DNA of 64,000 bases from Scatosoma sp045127595. GTDB taxonomy: Bacteria > Bacillota > Clostridia > Christensenellales > Borkfalkiaceae. The notes beneath the pieces were generated by a model. It worked only from the letters and a program-made list of their open reading frames with translations, made no database searches and was not told the origin of the DNA. Below, one piece after another: positions 41,793-50,772 of the stretch. The position numbers and the translations under genes were made by a program. Positions within the stretch are counted from its first letter, which is position 1. Each line of letters starts with the position of its first letter. The DNA lies in NCBI GenBank assembly GCA_045127595.1, contig JBGVQS010000021.1:62001-126000 (forward strand), read 5' to 3'.

Positions 41793-42428
41793 ATGAATAA
41801 AGCAATCATCGGTCGCAAAGTTGGGATGACCCAAATCTTTGCAGCAGACGGGAAAATGATTCCCGTAACGGTAGTAGAAGCAGGTCCTTGCCCCGTTGTT
41901 CAGGTGAAGACGGTAGCAAACGACGGTTATGCAGCATTGAAGCTCGGTTTCATTGAAACGAACGAGAAAGCGCTGAATAAGCCCGAACTCGGTCAGTTCA
42001 AGAAAGCAGGCATCAAACCCCACAAGGTACTCAAGGAAATCAGAGTTGCGAACGCGGAAACGTACGAAGTAGGCGCTGAGCTGAAAGCGGACGTATTTGC
42101 GGCAGGGGACAAGGTTGACGTTTCGGGCGTAACGAAAGGTCATGGTTTCACGGGTGTTATCAAAAGATGGAACCAACAGCGTCTTAAAATGACGCACGGT
42201 ACCGGCCCCGTGCACAGAGAACCCGGTTCTATGGGTTCTATCAGCTCCCCTTCGAGAGTTTTCAAGAACAAGCATCTCGCAGGTCAGTACGGTGTTGAGA
42301 ACGTTACCATTCAAAATCTCGAAGTTGTTCGCGTAGATTTGAACAGAAACGCAATTCTCATCAAAGGCGCTATTCCCGGACCCAAAGGTAGCATCGTTAC
42401 CATTTCGGACAGCGTGAAGAGCAAATAA
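41793..42428 (+). CDS. rplC: 50S ribosomal protein L3
   Basis: 211 residues. It starts with NKAIIGRKVGMTQIFAADGK and has the internal GHGFTGVIKRWN and the GSMGSISSPSRVFKNK loop that reaches towards the peptidyl transferase centre. RBS AAGGAGTGA. Confidence 0.97.
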   Translation: MNKAIIGRKVGMTQIFAADGKMIPVTVVEAGPCPVVQVKTVANDGYAALKLGFIETNEKALNKPELGQFKKAGIKPHKVLKEIRVANAETYEVGAELKADVFAAGDKVDVSGVTKGHGFTGVIKRWNQQRLKMTHGTGPVHREPGSMGSISSPSRVFKNKHLAGQYGVENVTIQNLEVVRVDLNRNAILIKGAIPGPKGSIVTISDSVKSK

Positions 42429-42443
42429 GGAGAGTGAACGAAA

Positions 42444-43064
42444 ATGGCGGCTATTAAAGTAGTAAATATGAACGGCTCCGAAGTCGGCAGCATGGAACTT
42501 AACGATAACGTTTTCGCTGTAGATTATAACGAGCCTTTGATTCACCAGGCAGTCGTTACCCGTCTTGCAAACGAAAGACAGGGCACGAAATCCACCCTCA
42601 CCAGATCGGAAGTTAGAGGCGGCGGTATTAAACCTTGGAGACAGAAGGGCACTGGTCGTGCTCGTCAGGGCTCTATCCGCGCTCCTCAATGGATTAAGGG
42701 CGGCGTTGTATTCGCACCTAAGTCCCGCGACTTCTCGAAGAAAATGAACGTTAAGGCAAAGAGAGCAGCGTTGCTTTCCGCACTTTCCAAGAAGGTTGCT
42801 GACGGAGAATTCGTCGTTGTGGACGAGCTCAAAGTGAACGCACCCAAGACGAAGGAAATGGCGGCGTTTGCAAAAGCGCTCGGTTTGAACAAGGCGCTCG
42901 TTGTTATGGATAACGACGACGTAAACGTAATCCGCGCAGCGGCGAACCTTACCGAACTTAACACCTTGCCTTTGGCACAGCTTTCCACCTATGAAGTTGT
43001 CGTAAGCCGTAAGGTTGTTATGACGAAAGCTGCTGTTGAGAAATTCCAGGAGGTAAACGGCTAA
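42444..43064 (+). CDS. rplD: 50S ribosomal protein L4
   Basis: 206 residues. The extended loop RGGGIKPWRQKGTGRARQGS lines the exit tunnel. In many bacteria L4 also represses its own operon through the rpsJ leader, which fits the long leader here. Its stop overlaps the rplW start by one base. Confidence 0.97.
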   Translation: MAAIKVVNMNGSEVGSMELNDNVFAVDYNEPLIHQAVVTRLANERQGTKSTLTRSEVRGGGIKPWRQKGTGRARQGSIRAPQWIKGGVVFAPKSRDFSKKMNVKAKRAALLSALSKKVADGEFVVVDELKVNAPKTKEMAAFAKALGLNKALVVMDNDDVNVIRAAANLTELNTLPLAQLSTYEVVVSRKVVMTKAAVEKFQEVNG

Positions 43065-43354
43065 TGTTTGCAGAAGACATCATCTTGAAACCCGTCCTCA
43101 CCGAAAAAGGTTACGACGGTATCGCGGATAAGAAATACACGTTCATCGTGAAGAAGACCGCGAACAAAACGGAAATCAAAAATGCAGTCGAAAAAATCTT
43201 CGGCGTTAAGGTTGCAAGCGTAAACACCGTTACCTGCAAGGGTAAGCTTAAGAGAATGGGCAGAAACGAAGGTTATACGCCCGATCGTAAAAAAGCTATC
43301 GTAACCTTGAAAGAAGACAGCAAGTCCATCGAATTCTTTGATTCGTTGACCTAA
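43064..43354 (+). CDS. rplW: 50S ribosomal protein L23
   Basis: 96 residues. It begins with DIILKPVLTEKG and has KKTANKTEIKNAVEKIFGVK and GRNEGYTPDRKKAIVTLK. It sits at the tunnel exit and binds trigger factor and SRP. The start overlaps the rplD stop (TAATG). Confidence 0.96.
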   Translation: MFAEDIILKPVLTEKGYDGIADKKYTFIVKKTANKTEIKNAVEKIFGVKVASVNTVTCKGKLKRMGRNEGYTPDRKKAIVTLKEDSKSIEFFDSLT

Positions 43355-43370
43355 TTAGGAGGAAAGACTA

Positions 43371-44201
43371 ATGGCTATTAAATCCTATAAACCTACGTCG
43401 GCAGGTCGCCGTTTCGTTACGGTTCTTACCTACGACGATCTGACGAAAGGCGCTAAGCCTGAAAAATCCTTGATGCACGATCAACGCCACAGCGGCGGTC
43501 GTAACAATCTCGGTAGAATCACGACTAGACACATCGGCGGCGGCAACCGCAGAAAATACCGTATCATCGACTTCAAGAGACAGAAGGACGATATTCCCGC
43601 AACCGTACAGAGCATTCAGTACGACCCCAACCGCAGCGCGCACATTGCTTTGCTCGTTTATGCGGACGGCGTTAAATCGTATATCCTTGCTCCCGTAGGT
43701 CTTAACGTTGGGGATAAGGTTATGAGCGGCGTAAACGCGGATATCAAGGTTGGTAACGCGTTGCCCCTTGCAAACATTCCCGTTGGTACGATGGTACACA
43801 ACATTGAGCTTACCCCCGGTAAGGGCGGTCAGATCGCAAGAAGTGCTGGTATCTCCGCGCAAATCATGGCGCAGGAAGGTAAGTATGCGACGCTTCGTAT
43901 GCCCAGCGGCGAAATGAGATATGTTCTCTTGAAATGCCGCGCTACGATCGGCCAAGTTGGTAACGTTGACCACGAACTCGTTTCCCTCGGTAAAGCAGGT
44001 AAGGCAAGATACCTCGGTTTGAGACCCGAAGTTAGAGGTTCGGTTATGAACCCTGTTGACCACCCTCACGGCGGTGGTGAAGGTAAGTCTCCTATCGGTC
44101 ATGCTGGTCCTTTGACGCCTTGGGGCAAACCCGCACTCGGCTATAAGACGAGAAAGAAGAAGAATGCAACCAACAAGTTCATTCTTAAGAGAATTAACTA
44201 A
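43371..44201 (+). CDS. rplB: 50S ribosomal protein L2
   Basis: 276 residues, normal length. It has MAIKSYKPTSAGRRFVT at the N-terminus and the peptidyl-transferase loop RGSVMNPVDHPHGGGEGK with its conserved histidine. RBS AGGAGGAAA. Confidence 0.97.
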   Translation: MAIKSYKPTSAGRRFVTVLTYDDLTKGAKPEKSLMHDQRHSGGRNNLGRITTRHIGGGNRRKYRIIDFKRQKDDIPATVQSIQYDPNRSAHIALLVYADGVKSYILAPVGLNVGDKVMSGVNADIKVGNALPLANIPVGTMVHNIELTPGKGGQIARSAGISAQIMAQEGKYATLRMPSGEMRYVLLKCRATIGQVGNVDHELVSLGKAGKARYLGLRPEVRGSVMNPVDHPHGGGEGKSPIGHAGPLTPWGKPALGYKTRKKKNATNKFILKRIN

Positions 44202-44216
44202 TCGGAGGAACAAAAA

Positions 44217-44486
44217 ATGTCAAGAAGCGTAAAGAAAGGACCTTACGTCGAAGCGAAACTCATGAGCCGCATTTTGGCAATGAACGCTGCGAACGAAAAG
44301 AAAGTTATCAAGACCTGGTCGAGAGCATCTACCATTTTCCCCGATTTCGTAGGTCATACGATTGCTGTATACGACGGACGTAAGCACGTTCCCGTATACG
44401 TAACGGAAGATATGATCGGTTGCAAACTCGGTGAATTTGCGCCTACCAGAACGTTCCACGGACACACGGCGAAAACCACGAAATAA
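44217..44486 (+). CDS. rpsS: 30S ribosomal protein S19
   Basis: 89 residues. SRSVKKGPYVEAKLM starts the protein, and IKTWSRASTIFPDFVGHTI and LGEFAPTRTFHGH complete the signature. It lies in the 30S head with S13. Confidence 0.97.
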   Translation: MSRSVKKGPYVEAKLMSRILAMNAANEKKVIKTWSRASTIFPDFVGHTIAVYDGRKHVPVYVTEDMIGCKLGEFAPTRTFHGHTAKTTK

Positions 44487-44499
44487 GGAGTGAAAGATC

Positions 44500-44901
44500 A
44501 TGGCAGGTAATATGAAGAAAAAGACGGAAAGGGTTGCTCAAAATAGAGAAAAACGCCCTTACGCAGTTGCTAAATATATCAGAGTTTCGCCTTACAAAGT
44601 AAGAACGGTTCTCGCGCTTATCCGCGGTAAGAGCTTTAAAGAAGCGAAGGCAATACTCGATTACAGCGTAAACGGCAGCGCACTTGCGGTTAAGAAAGTT
44701 CTTATGTCCGCGGCTGCAAACGCAGAACATAACATGGGTATGGACAAGAACGACTTGTTCGTTGCGGAATGTTTCGCAGACGGCGGTCAAATGCTCAAGA
44801 GAATGCAACCCGTTTCCAAGGGACGCGGTCATGCGATTCTTAAGAGAACGAGCCACATCACGGTTATTTTGGACGTAAAGAAATTGGAAGGAGAAGTATA
44901 A
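44500..44901 (+). CDS. rplV: 50S ribosomal protein L22
   Basis: 133 residues, slightly longer at the N-terminus than usual because of a Lys-rich lead. The core has AVAKYIRVSPYKVRTVLALI, and the tunnel loop MLKRMQPVSKGRGHAILKR is intact. It is one base from rpsC. Confidence 0.96.
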   Translation: MAGNMKKKTERVAQNREKRPYAVAKYIRVSPYKVRTVLALIRGKSFKEAKAILDYSVNGSALAVKKVLMSAAANAEHNMGMDKNDLFVAECFADGGQMLKRMQPVSKGRGHAILKRTSHITVILDVKKLEGEV

Positions 44902-44902
44902 C

Positions 44903-45568
44903 ATGGGACAGAAAGTAAATCCTCACGGTTTGAGAGTCGGCGTTATCAAAGATTGGAATACGACTTGGTATGCAGATAAAAAAGAATTCTCCAAATTCCT
45001 CAAAGAAGACAACGTAATTCGTACCTTCCTTAAAAAGAAGTACTATGCGGCGGCAATCAGCAAAATCCTTATCGAAAGAGCGGCTTCCAGAATCGTCGTT
45101 ACCGTTTACACGGCTCGTCCCGGCGTAATCATTGGTAAAGCAGGCGCGGAAGTAGAAGTTATCAAGAAGGAACTCGCGAAGATTACGAACGGCAAAGCGA
45201 TCAGCATCAACATTACGGAAGTAAGAAAGCCCGATTGCGACGCACAGCTCGTAGCGGAAGGGGTTGCGGCTCAGCTCGAAAAGCGTATGTCTTTCAGACG
45301 TTGCATGAAGCAAGCTATCGGTCGTTCGATGAGAGCGGGCGTTAAAGGTATCAAAATGATGGTTAGCGGTCGTCTTGACGGCGCTGAAATTGCAAGAAGC
45401 GAAAGCTATCACGAAGGTTCTATTCCCCTTCAAACGCTTCGTGCGGACATCGATTACGGCTTTGCAGAAGCGCACACTACGTTCGGTATGATCGGCGTTA
45501 AGTGCTGGATCTACAAGGGCGAAGTTATCAAGAGCGCGAAAAAGCCCGTAGAAGGAGGCGAACAGTAA
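44903..45568 (+). CDS. rpsC: 30S ribosomal protein S3
   Basis: 221 residues. It begins GQKVNPHGLRVGVIKDWNTT and has the KH-domain VYTARPGVIIGKAGAEVE and the C-terminal GVKCWIYKGEV. It lines the mRNA entry tunnel. The stop overlaps the rplP start by one base. Confidence 0.97.
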   Translation: MGQKVNPHGLRVGVIKDWNTTWYADKKEFSKFLKEDNVIRTFLKKKYYAAAISKILIERAASRIVVTVYTARPGVIIGKAGAEVEVIKKELAKITNGKAISINITEVRKPDCDAQLVAEGVAAQLEKRMSFRRCMKQAIGRSMRAGVKGIKMMVSGRLDGAEIARSESYHEGSIPLQTLRADIDYGFAEAHTTFGMIGVKCWIYKGEVIKSAKKPVEGGEQ

Positions 45569-46017
45569 TGTTAATTCCCAAGAGAGTAAAAAGACGTAGA
45601 CAGCATCGCGGTACGATGAAAGGTAAGGCTACGAAGGGTAACGTAATCGCTTACGGCGAATACGGCCTTGTATCCGAAGAACTCGGCTGGATCAAATCGA
45701 ATCAAATCGAAGCAGCCCGTATCGCTATGACGAGATTCATTAAGCGTGGCGGTAAGGTTTGGATCGATATCTTCCCCCACAAACCCATCACCAAGAAACC
45801 CGCTGAAACCCGTATGGGTTCCGGTAAAGGTTCGGTTGAATACTGGGTAGCAGTCGTTAAACCCGGCCGCGTTATGTTCGAAATGTCGGGTGTAAGCGAA
45901 GAAGTTGCAAGAGAAGCTATGCGTCTCGCGGCGCACAAGCTTCCCGTTAAGTGCAAGTTTGTTAAGAAAGAAGTCGTAGCGGCTCAACCCGAAACGGCAG
46001 AAGGCGGTGAACAATAA
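45568..46017 (+). CDS. rplP: 50S ribosomal protein L16
   Basis: 149 residues from ATG 45568 (MLIPKRVKRRRQHRG). TRMGSGKGSVEYWVAVVKPG is the typical tRNA-contacting segment. The last residues are a short acidic extension. The GGAGG in the end of rpsC is the RBS; one-base overlaps lie on both sides. Confidence 0.97.
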   Translation: MLIPKRVKRRRQHRGTMKGKATKGNVIAYGEYGLVSEELGWIKSNQIEAARIAMTRFIKRGGKVWIDIFPHKPITKKPAETRMGSGKGSVEYWVAVVKPGRVMFEMSGVSEEVAREAMRLAAHKLPVKCKFVKKEVVAAQPETAEGGEQ

Positions 46018-46211
46018 TGAAAGCTAAAGAAGTGAAAGAAATGACGAGCGAAGAACTCGTTAACAAGCTCCAAGAGCTTAAGAGCGAACTTTTCAACCTT
46101 CGTTTCCGTTTGGCGTCCGGGCAGCTTGAAAACCCCGTTTCCATCAGAACCTGCAAGAGAGATATCGCTCGCGTAAACACGGAAATCCGTGCGAGAGAGC
46201 TCAAAGCGTAA
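46017..46211 (+). CDS. rpmC: 50S ribosomal protein L29
   Basis: 64 residues. The helical hairpin has MTSEELVNKLQELKSELFNL followed by RFRLASGQLENP. It sits beside L23 at the tunnel exit. One-base overlap with rplP. Confidence 0.96.
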   Translation: MKAKEVKEMTSEELVNKLQELKSELFNLRFRLASGQLENPVSIRTCKRDIARVNTEIRARELKA

Positions 46212-46229
46212 CATCGGAGGACAACGAAA

Positions 46230-46484
46230 ATGGAAAGAAATTTGAGAAAAGAAAGAGTAGGGCTTGTCGTATCCGATAAGATGGATAAAACGGTTGTTGT
46301 TTTGGTCAGCGACAAGAGCAAGCACCCGCTTTACAAGAAAACGATCACCAAGAGTAAAAAGTATAAAGCGCACGACGAAATGAACGAATGTGGCGTAGGC
46401 GACAAGGTTCGTATCGTTGAAACGAGAAAACTCAGCAAGGACAAGAACTGGAGAGTTGCTGAAATTCTCGAAAAGGCGAAGTAA
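46230..46484 (+). CDS. rpsQ: 30S ribosomal protein S17
   Basis: 84 residues. RKERVGLVVSDKMDKTVVVL starts the OB-fold; KYKAHDEMNECGVGDKVRIV is characteristic. Last gene of the classic S10 operon set; rplN follows with no terminator between. Confidence 0.97.
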   Translation: MERNLRKERVGLVVSDKMDKTVVVLVSDKSKHPLYKKTITKSKKYKAHDEMNECGVGDKVRIVETRKLSKDKNWRVAEILEKAK

Positions 46485-46503
46485 TTGAAGGAGGACAAAG
46501 AAT

Positions 46504-46872
46504 ATGATACAACCTCAATCGAGATTGAAAGCAGCTGACAACAGCGGCGCAAAAGAGTTGATGTGCATCAGAGTTTTGGGCGGCTCCTTCCGTAAGTCCG
46601 GTAATATCGGCGACGTTATCGTAGCGTCCGTTAAGACGGCTACGCCCGGCGGCGCGGTTAAGAAGGGCGACGTTGTTAAGGCAGTCATCGTAAGAAGCGC
46701 TAAAGGCATCAGAAGAGCAGACGGTACGTTCGTTAAATTCGACGAAAATGCTGCTGTTATCATCGATAACCAGAAACAACCCAAGGGTACGCGTATCTTT
46801 GGGCCGATCGCGAGAGAATTGAGAGATAAAGATTACATGAAGATCATCTCTCTTGCTCCCGAAGTTCTGTAA
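46504..46872 (+). CDS. rplN: 50S ribosomal protein L14
   Basis: 122 residues, normal length. MIQPQSRLKAADNSGAKELM begins the protein, and the C-terminal IFGPIARELRDKDYMKI is conserved. It starts the spc set and contacts the small subunit. Confidence 0.97.
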   Translation: MIQPQSRLKAADNSGAKELMCIRVLGGSFRKSGNIGDVIVASVKTATPGGAVKKGDVVKAVIVRSAKGIRRADGTFVKFDENAAVIIDNQKQPKGTRIFGPIARELRDKDYMKIISLAPEVL

Positions 46873-46893
46873 TTTGTCAGGAGGACTAAAACA

Positions 46894-47316
46894 ATGAACG
46901 TAAAAGTAAATGATAACGTACTTGTAATTGCCGGTAAAGACAAAGGCGTACAGGGAAAAGTCCTTGCCACGTCCCCTAAGGCAAATACGGTAACGGTAGA
47001 AGGCGTACGTATCCAAAAGAAGCATCAAAAGGCTAGAAAGGCGAACGAAACGAGCAAAATCGCGGAAGTTCCCGGCGCTATCGACGCTTCTAACGTAATG
47101 GTAGTATGCCCCACTTGTGGCAAAGCAACGCGTGTTAAGCACGCAGTTGTAGACGGTAAGAAGGTTCGCGTTTGCGCATGCGGCGGCGTTCTTGACAAGG
47201 CTTATTCGAGAAAGGCTGCGGCTAAAGCTGCGGCGGCTGCGGAAGAAGCTCCCAAGAAGAGAACGAGAAAGCGCGCGGCAAAGGCTGAAACGACCGAGGC
47301 TACGGAAAACAACTAA
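46894..47316 (+). CDS. rplX: 50S ribosomal protein L24 with Ala/Lys tail
   Basis: 140 residues, about 35 longer than usual. The KOW core has NDNVLVIAGKDKGVQGKVLA, and the middle has a zinc-ribbon-like CPTCGKATRVKH/VRVCACGG pair. The extra C-terminal tail is rich in Ala, Lys and Glu. L24 starts assembly of the 50S subunit. Confidence 0.95.
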   Translation: MNVKVNDNVLVIAGKDKGVQGKVLATSPKANTVTVEGVRIQKKHQKARKANETSKIAEVPGAIDASNVMVVCPTCGKATRVKHAVVDGKKVRVCACGGVLDKAYSRKAAAKAAAAAEEAPKKRTRKRAAKAETTEATENN

Positions 47317-47330
47317 CGAGGTAAGTTAAG

Positions 47331-47888
47331 ATGGCGGAAAAAGTTTATAAAAACAGAGTAAAAGAAAAGTACGAAAAAGAAGTAGTACCTTTCCTTATGA
47401 AGAAATTCGGTTACAAGACCGTTATGCAATGCCCGAAGCTCGTTAAGATTGTTATCAACACGGGTCTTGGCGATATTAAAGACAACGCAAAGTCCATTCA
47501 AATGACGGAAAACGAAATCAAGTTGATCTCCGGTCAACAGCCTATCTTGACGAAGGCGAAGAAGTCCGTTGCAAACTTCAAGGTAAGAGAAGGACAGACC
47601 GTTGGTATTAAAGTAACCCTTCGCGGCGAAAGAATGTATAACTTCTACGACAAGTTCGTATCGATCGCGCTTCCCAGACTCCGCGACTTCCGCGGTGTAT
47701 CGGATAAAGCGTTCGACGGACGCGGCAACTATTCGGTAGGCTTGAAAGAACAGCTGATCTTCCCCGAAATCACGTACGATCAGGTTGATAAGATCAGAGG
47801 TATGGACGTAGCAATCGTAACTACCGCGAACACGGACGAAGAGGCGAGAGAGCTTTTGAGAGCGCTCGGTATGCCTTTCAAGAAGTAA
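47331..47888 (+). CDS. rplE: 50S ribosomal protein L5
   Basis: 185 residues. It has KLVKIVINTGLGDIKDNAK, ITGQQP-like ISGQQPILTKAKKSVANFK, and the C-terminal GMDVAIVTTANTDEEARELL. It binds 5S rRNA. The N-terminal extension before MKKFGYK is a few residues longer than average. Confidence 0.97.
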   Translation: MAEKVYKNRVKEKYEKEVVPFLMKKFGYKTVMQCPKLVKIVINTGLGDIKDNAKSIQMTENEIKLISGQQPILTKAKKSVANFKVREGQTVGIKVTLRGERMYNFYDKFVSIALPRLRDFRGVSDKAFDGRGNYSVGLKEQLIFPEITYDQVDKIRGMDVAIVTTANTDEEARELLRALGMPFKK

Positions 47889-47900
47889 GGAGAAACGAAC

Positions 47901-48086
47901 ATGGCAAAGAAGTCAATGATTAATAAACAGCAAAAGACGCCTAAGTTCTCGACGAGAGCTTATACGAGATGCAGCATCTGCGGAAGACCCCACGCGGTTC
48001 TCAGAAAATACGGTATCTGCCGTATCTGCTTCCGTAACCTTGCGTACAAGGGAGAAATTCCCGGCGTTAAGAAGTCGAGCTGGTAA
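47901..48086 (+). CDS. rpsZ: 30S ribosomal protein S14, zinc type
   Basis: 61 residues. The two CxxC pairs RCSICGRPHAV and GICRICFRN form the zinc ribbon of the type Z paralogue. No zinc-free long S14 is present in this window. Confidence 0.96.
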   Translation: MAKKSMINKQQKTPKFSTRAYTRCSICGRPHAVLRKYGICRICFRNLAYKGEIPGVKKSSW

Positions 48087-48101
48087 TAGGAGGTAAAAGA
48101 A

Positions 48102-48491
48102 ATGACAGATCCTATCGCAGATATGCTTACTAGAATTAGAAACGCGATCACGGCAAACAAGGAAACGGTGGAAATCCCCGCTTCCAACGAAAAGAAAGCG
48201 ATTGCTGAAATCCTTGCAAACGAAGGATGGGTAAAAGACGTTAAGATCGTTGAAGACGGTTACAACGGCAAGATCGCTATTACGCTTAAATACGAAGATA
48301 AAAAATCGGTTATCAGCGGTTTGCAAAGAGTTTCCAAACCCGGCTTGCGTACCTATGCAGGCGTTGCAAACATGCCCAGAGTCCTTGGCGGCTTCGGAAC
48401 GGTTATCCTTTCCACCAACAAGGGTATCATGACCGGTAAGAAGGCAAAGGCAGCCAACGTTGGCGGCGAAGTCCTTTGCTACATCTGGTAA
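48102..48491 (+). CDS. rpsH: 30S ribosomal protein S8
   Basis: 129 residues. DPIADMLTRIRNAITANKET begins it; the C-terminal STNKGIMTGKKAKAANVGGE and EVLCYIW match the family. It binds the central domain of 16S rRNA and in many bacteria represses the spc set. Confidence 0.97.
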   Translation: MTDPIADMLTRIRNAITANKETVEIPASNEKKAIAEILANEGWVKDVKIVEDGYNGKIAITLKYEDKKSVISGLQRVSKPGLRTYAGVANMPRVLGGFGTVILSTNKGIMTGKKAKAANVGGEVLCYIW

Positions 48492-48509
48492 TAGGGAGGA
48501 AGTTGGACT

Positions 48510-49058
48510 ATGTCGAGAATCGGTAAAATGCCCATCGCCCTTCCCGCAGGCGTAACGGTTGAATTTAAGGATAAAGTAGTATCCGTTAAAGGTCCGAAAG
48601 GCACTTTGACGAGAGAAGTTGTAGGTAACATCGGTATTGAAGTTGACGGCGCAACCCTTTTGGTAAAAGCGCTTGACGACAATGCGGATACCAACGCGAA
48701 GCACGGCTTGTACCGCGCGCTCATCAACGGTATGGTTACGGGCGTTACGGCAGGCTTTGTAAAGACGTTGGAAGTAAAAGGTGTAGGTTGGAAAGCGGCT
48801 GTTCAAGGCAACAAGCTTGTTTTGAACGTTGGTTTCTCCCACCCCGTAGAATTCGTAGCTCCCGAAGGGATTAAGTTTGAATGCCCTACGTTGACGGAAG
48901 TAAACGTTAGCGGTATCAGCAAGGAACTCGTTGGGCAAATCGCTGCGAATATCAGAGCTATCAGAGTGCCCGAACCTTACCATGGATACGGTATTCGCTA
49001 TAAGGGTGAATACGTAGAACATAAGGAAGGTAAGACCTCCGGTAAAGGTAAGAAATAA
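48510..49058 (+). CDS. rplF: 50S ribosomal protein L6
   Basis: 182 residues, two repeated alpha-beta domains. SRIGKMPIALPAGV begins the protein and the C-terminal signature is RVPEPYHGYGIRYKGEYVE. It lies near the GTPase centre. Confidence 0.97.
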   Translation: MSRIGKMPIALPAGVTVEFKDKVVSVKGPKGTLTREVVGNIGIEVDGATLLVKALDDNADTNAKHGLYRALINGMVTGVTAGFVKTLEVKGVGWKAAVQGNKLVLNVGFSHPVEFVAPEGIKFECPTLTEVNVSGISKELVGQIAANIRAIRVPEPYHGYGIRYKGEYVEHKEGKTSGKGKK

Positions 49059-49071
49059 GGAGCGTTAAAGT

Positions 49072-49455
49072 ATGATTACGAAAATTGATAAGAATGCAGT
49101 CAGACAGAGACGCCACGCACGCGTCAGAAAGACGGTTACGGGCACGGCGGAAGCTCCCCGTATGAACGTATACAGAAGCCTTAACCACATCTACGTACAG
49201 GTTATCGACGATCGTAAGGGCGATGCAAAGGGAGGCGTTACGCTTGCCGCTGCGTCCACGATGGATAAAGCTGTAAAAGAAAAGATCGCAGGTCTTTCCA
49301 AAACGGAAGCCGCTAAGGTTGTCGGCGCAGTTGCTGCTGAAAGAGCGATGGCAAAAGGCGTTCAGGCAGTCGTATTCGACAGAGGCGGTTATCTTTACAC
49401 CGGACGTGTAAAGGCAGTCGCAGACGGCGCAAGAGAAGCCGGACTTAAATTCTAA
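49072..49455 (+). CDS. rplR: 50S ribosomal protein L18
   Basis: 127 residues. RQRRHARVRKTVTGTAEAPR and RSLNHIYVQVIDD match the family. It carries 5S rRNA into the large subunit with L5. Confidence 0.97.
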   Translation: MITKIDKNAVRQRRHARVRKTVTGTAEAPRMNVYRSLNHIYVQVIDDRKGDAKGGVTLAAASTMDKAVKEKIAGLSKTEAAKVVGAVAAERAMAKGVQAVVFDRGGYLYTGRVKAVADGAREAGLKF

Positions 49456-49467
49456 GGAGTGGGTACA

Positions 49468-49995
49468 ATGGCAGACGAAAAAAGAGAAAGAAGACCTCAA
49501 AGAAGACAGGCTGAAGACGACGGGCTCGTTAAAAAGCTCATCGAAGTAAACCGTGTAACCAAGGTTGTTAAAGGCGGTAAGAATATGCGCTTTGCAGCGC
49601 TCGTTATCGTTGGCGACGGCAACGGCAAAATCGGTGTTGCTACCGGTAAAGCGAAAGAAGTTCCCGAAGCAATCGAAAAGGCTACTTTGAGAGCGAAAAA
49701 GAATATGGTTTCCGTATCGATCGTTGACGGTACTATTCCTCACCAGGTAATCGGTCAGTTTGGCCGCGGTTCCGTGCTTATGATGCCGGCATCCGAAGGT
49801 ACTGGTGTTATCGCGGGCGGTCCCGTTCGTGCGGTAATGGAAGCAGTTGGTATTAAGAACATCAGAACGAAATCGCATGGCAGCCAGAACCCCGGTAACT
49901 GCGTTAAGGCAGCAATCGAAGGTTTGAAAGAGCTTAAATCGGCTCAGCAAGTTGCAGCGCTTCGCGGTAAGACCGTTGAAGAAATTTTGAGCTGA
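49468..49995 (+). CDS. rpsE: 30S ribosomal protein S5
   Basis: 175 residues from ATG 49468, which follows AAGGAGTGGG. The KVVKGGKNMRFAALVIVGDG and GSVLMMPASEGTGVIAGGP segments are typical. It shapes the decoding-site face of the 30S subunit. Confidence 0.97.
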   Translation: MADEKRERRPQRRQAEDDGLVKKLIEVNRVTKVVKGGKNMRFAALVIVGDGNGKIGVATGKAKEVPEAIEKATLRAKKNMVSVSIVDGTIPHQVIGQFGRGSVLMMPASEGTGVIAGGPVRAVMEAVGIKNIRTKSHGSQNPGNCVKAAIEGLKELKSAQQVAALRGKTVEEILS

Positions 49996-50014
49996 GAAAC
50001 GGAGGGATTGTAAA

Positions 50015-50194
50015 ATGGCTAAAATTAAAGTTACGCTTGTAAAAAGCACGATCGGACAGGTTGCTTCCGTAAAAGGTACGGTTGCAGCGCTCGGTCTTAA
50101 AAAGATCCGTTCCTCCAACGAACTTGACGATACTCCTGTAACCCAGGGTATGATTGCGAAAGTTAAGCATCTCGTCAAAGTAGAAAACATCTAA
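50015..50194 (+). CDS. rpmD: 50S ribosomal protein L30
   Basis: 59 residues. It begins MAKIKVTLVKSTIGQVASVK, continues GTVAALGLKKIRSSNELDDT and ends VTQGMIAKVKHLVKVENI. The RBS GGAGG is nine bases before the ATG. Normal bacterial length. Confidence 0.95.
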   Translation: MAKIKVTLVKSTIGQVASVKGTVAALGLKKIRSSNELDDTPVTQGMIAKVKHLVKVENI

Positions 50195-50204
50195 GGAGAT
50201 TACC

Positions 50205-50651
50205 ATGAGAATAGATACTCTTGCTCCTGCAAAGGGAGCTGTTAAAGCGTCGAAGAGACTCGGTCGCGGTATCGGTTCGGGTACGGGTAAAACTTCCGGT
50301 AAGGGCCACAAAGGTCAGTGGGCTCGTTCCGGCGGTGGCGTACGTCCCGGCTTTGAAGGCGGTCAGATGCCTATTGCGCGTCGCGTACCCAAGAGAGGGT
50401 TTACCCATAACGGCAAGAAGGAATACGTTATCGTTAACCTTTCCGATCTTGCACAGTTGCCCGAAGGCACTGTTGTTGATTACGGTTTCGTTATGGAAAA
50501 CGGACTCGCAAAAGAAGTTAAAAATAACTGCGGACTGAAAGTTCTCGGTAAAGGCGAATTAAACGTTGCACTTACCGTGAAAGCGGCGAAATTCTCCGTG
50601 TCCGCCAAGGAAGCTATTGAAGCTGCCAAGGGAACGGCGGAGACCCTCTAA
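50205..50651 (+). CDS. rplO: 50S ribosomal protein L15
   Basis: 148 residues. The Gly-rich N-terminal extension has RLGRGIGSGTGKTSGKGHKG and RPGFEGGQMPIARRVPKRGF. It is followed by a 121-bp gap before secY. Confidence 0.97.
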   Translation: MRIDTLAPAKGAVKASKRLGRGIGSGTGKTSGKGHKGQWARSGGGVRPGFEGGQMPIARRVPKRGFTHNGKKEYVIVNLSDLAQLPEGTVVDYGFVMENGLAKEVKNNCGLKVLGKGELNVALTVKAAKFSVSAKEAIEAAKGTAETL

Positions 50652-50659
50652 AACATATC

Positions 50660-50700
50660 GCGAACGGAAAACCGCGTAAAAGTGGTTTTCCGTACTTCGC
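50660..50700 (+). promoter_or_regulatory. Hairpin between rplO and secY
   Basis: The stem GCGAA-CGGAAAACC / GGTTTTCCG-TTCGC (a three-base bulge) is followed by GTTATTTCTCC. It may partly terminate or process the message so that secY is expressed less than the r-proteins. Confidence 0.5.
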
Positions 50701-50772
50701 GTTATTTCTCCCCACGCGCGTTGTCGTATTTTGACGGCGTCGCGGGAAATAAAACACTAAACGGAGAAAGAA

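Noticed and set aside
43368..44213. Long antisense ORFs across ribosomal genes, such as opposite rplB
   Set aside because: They lack RBSs and family features and arise from codon bias of the highly expressed sense genes.
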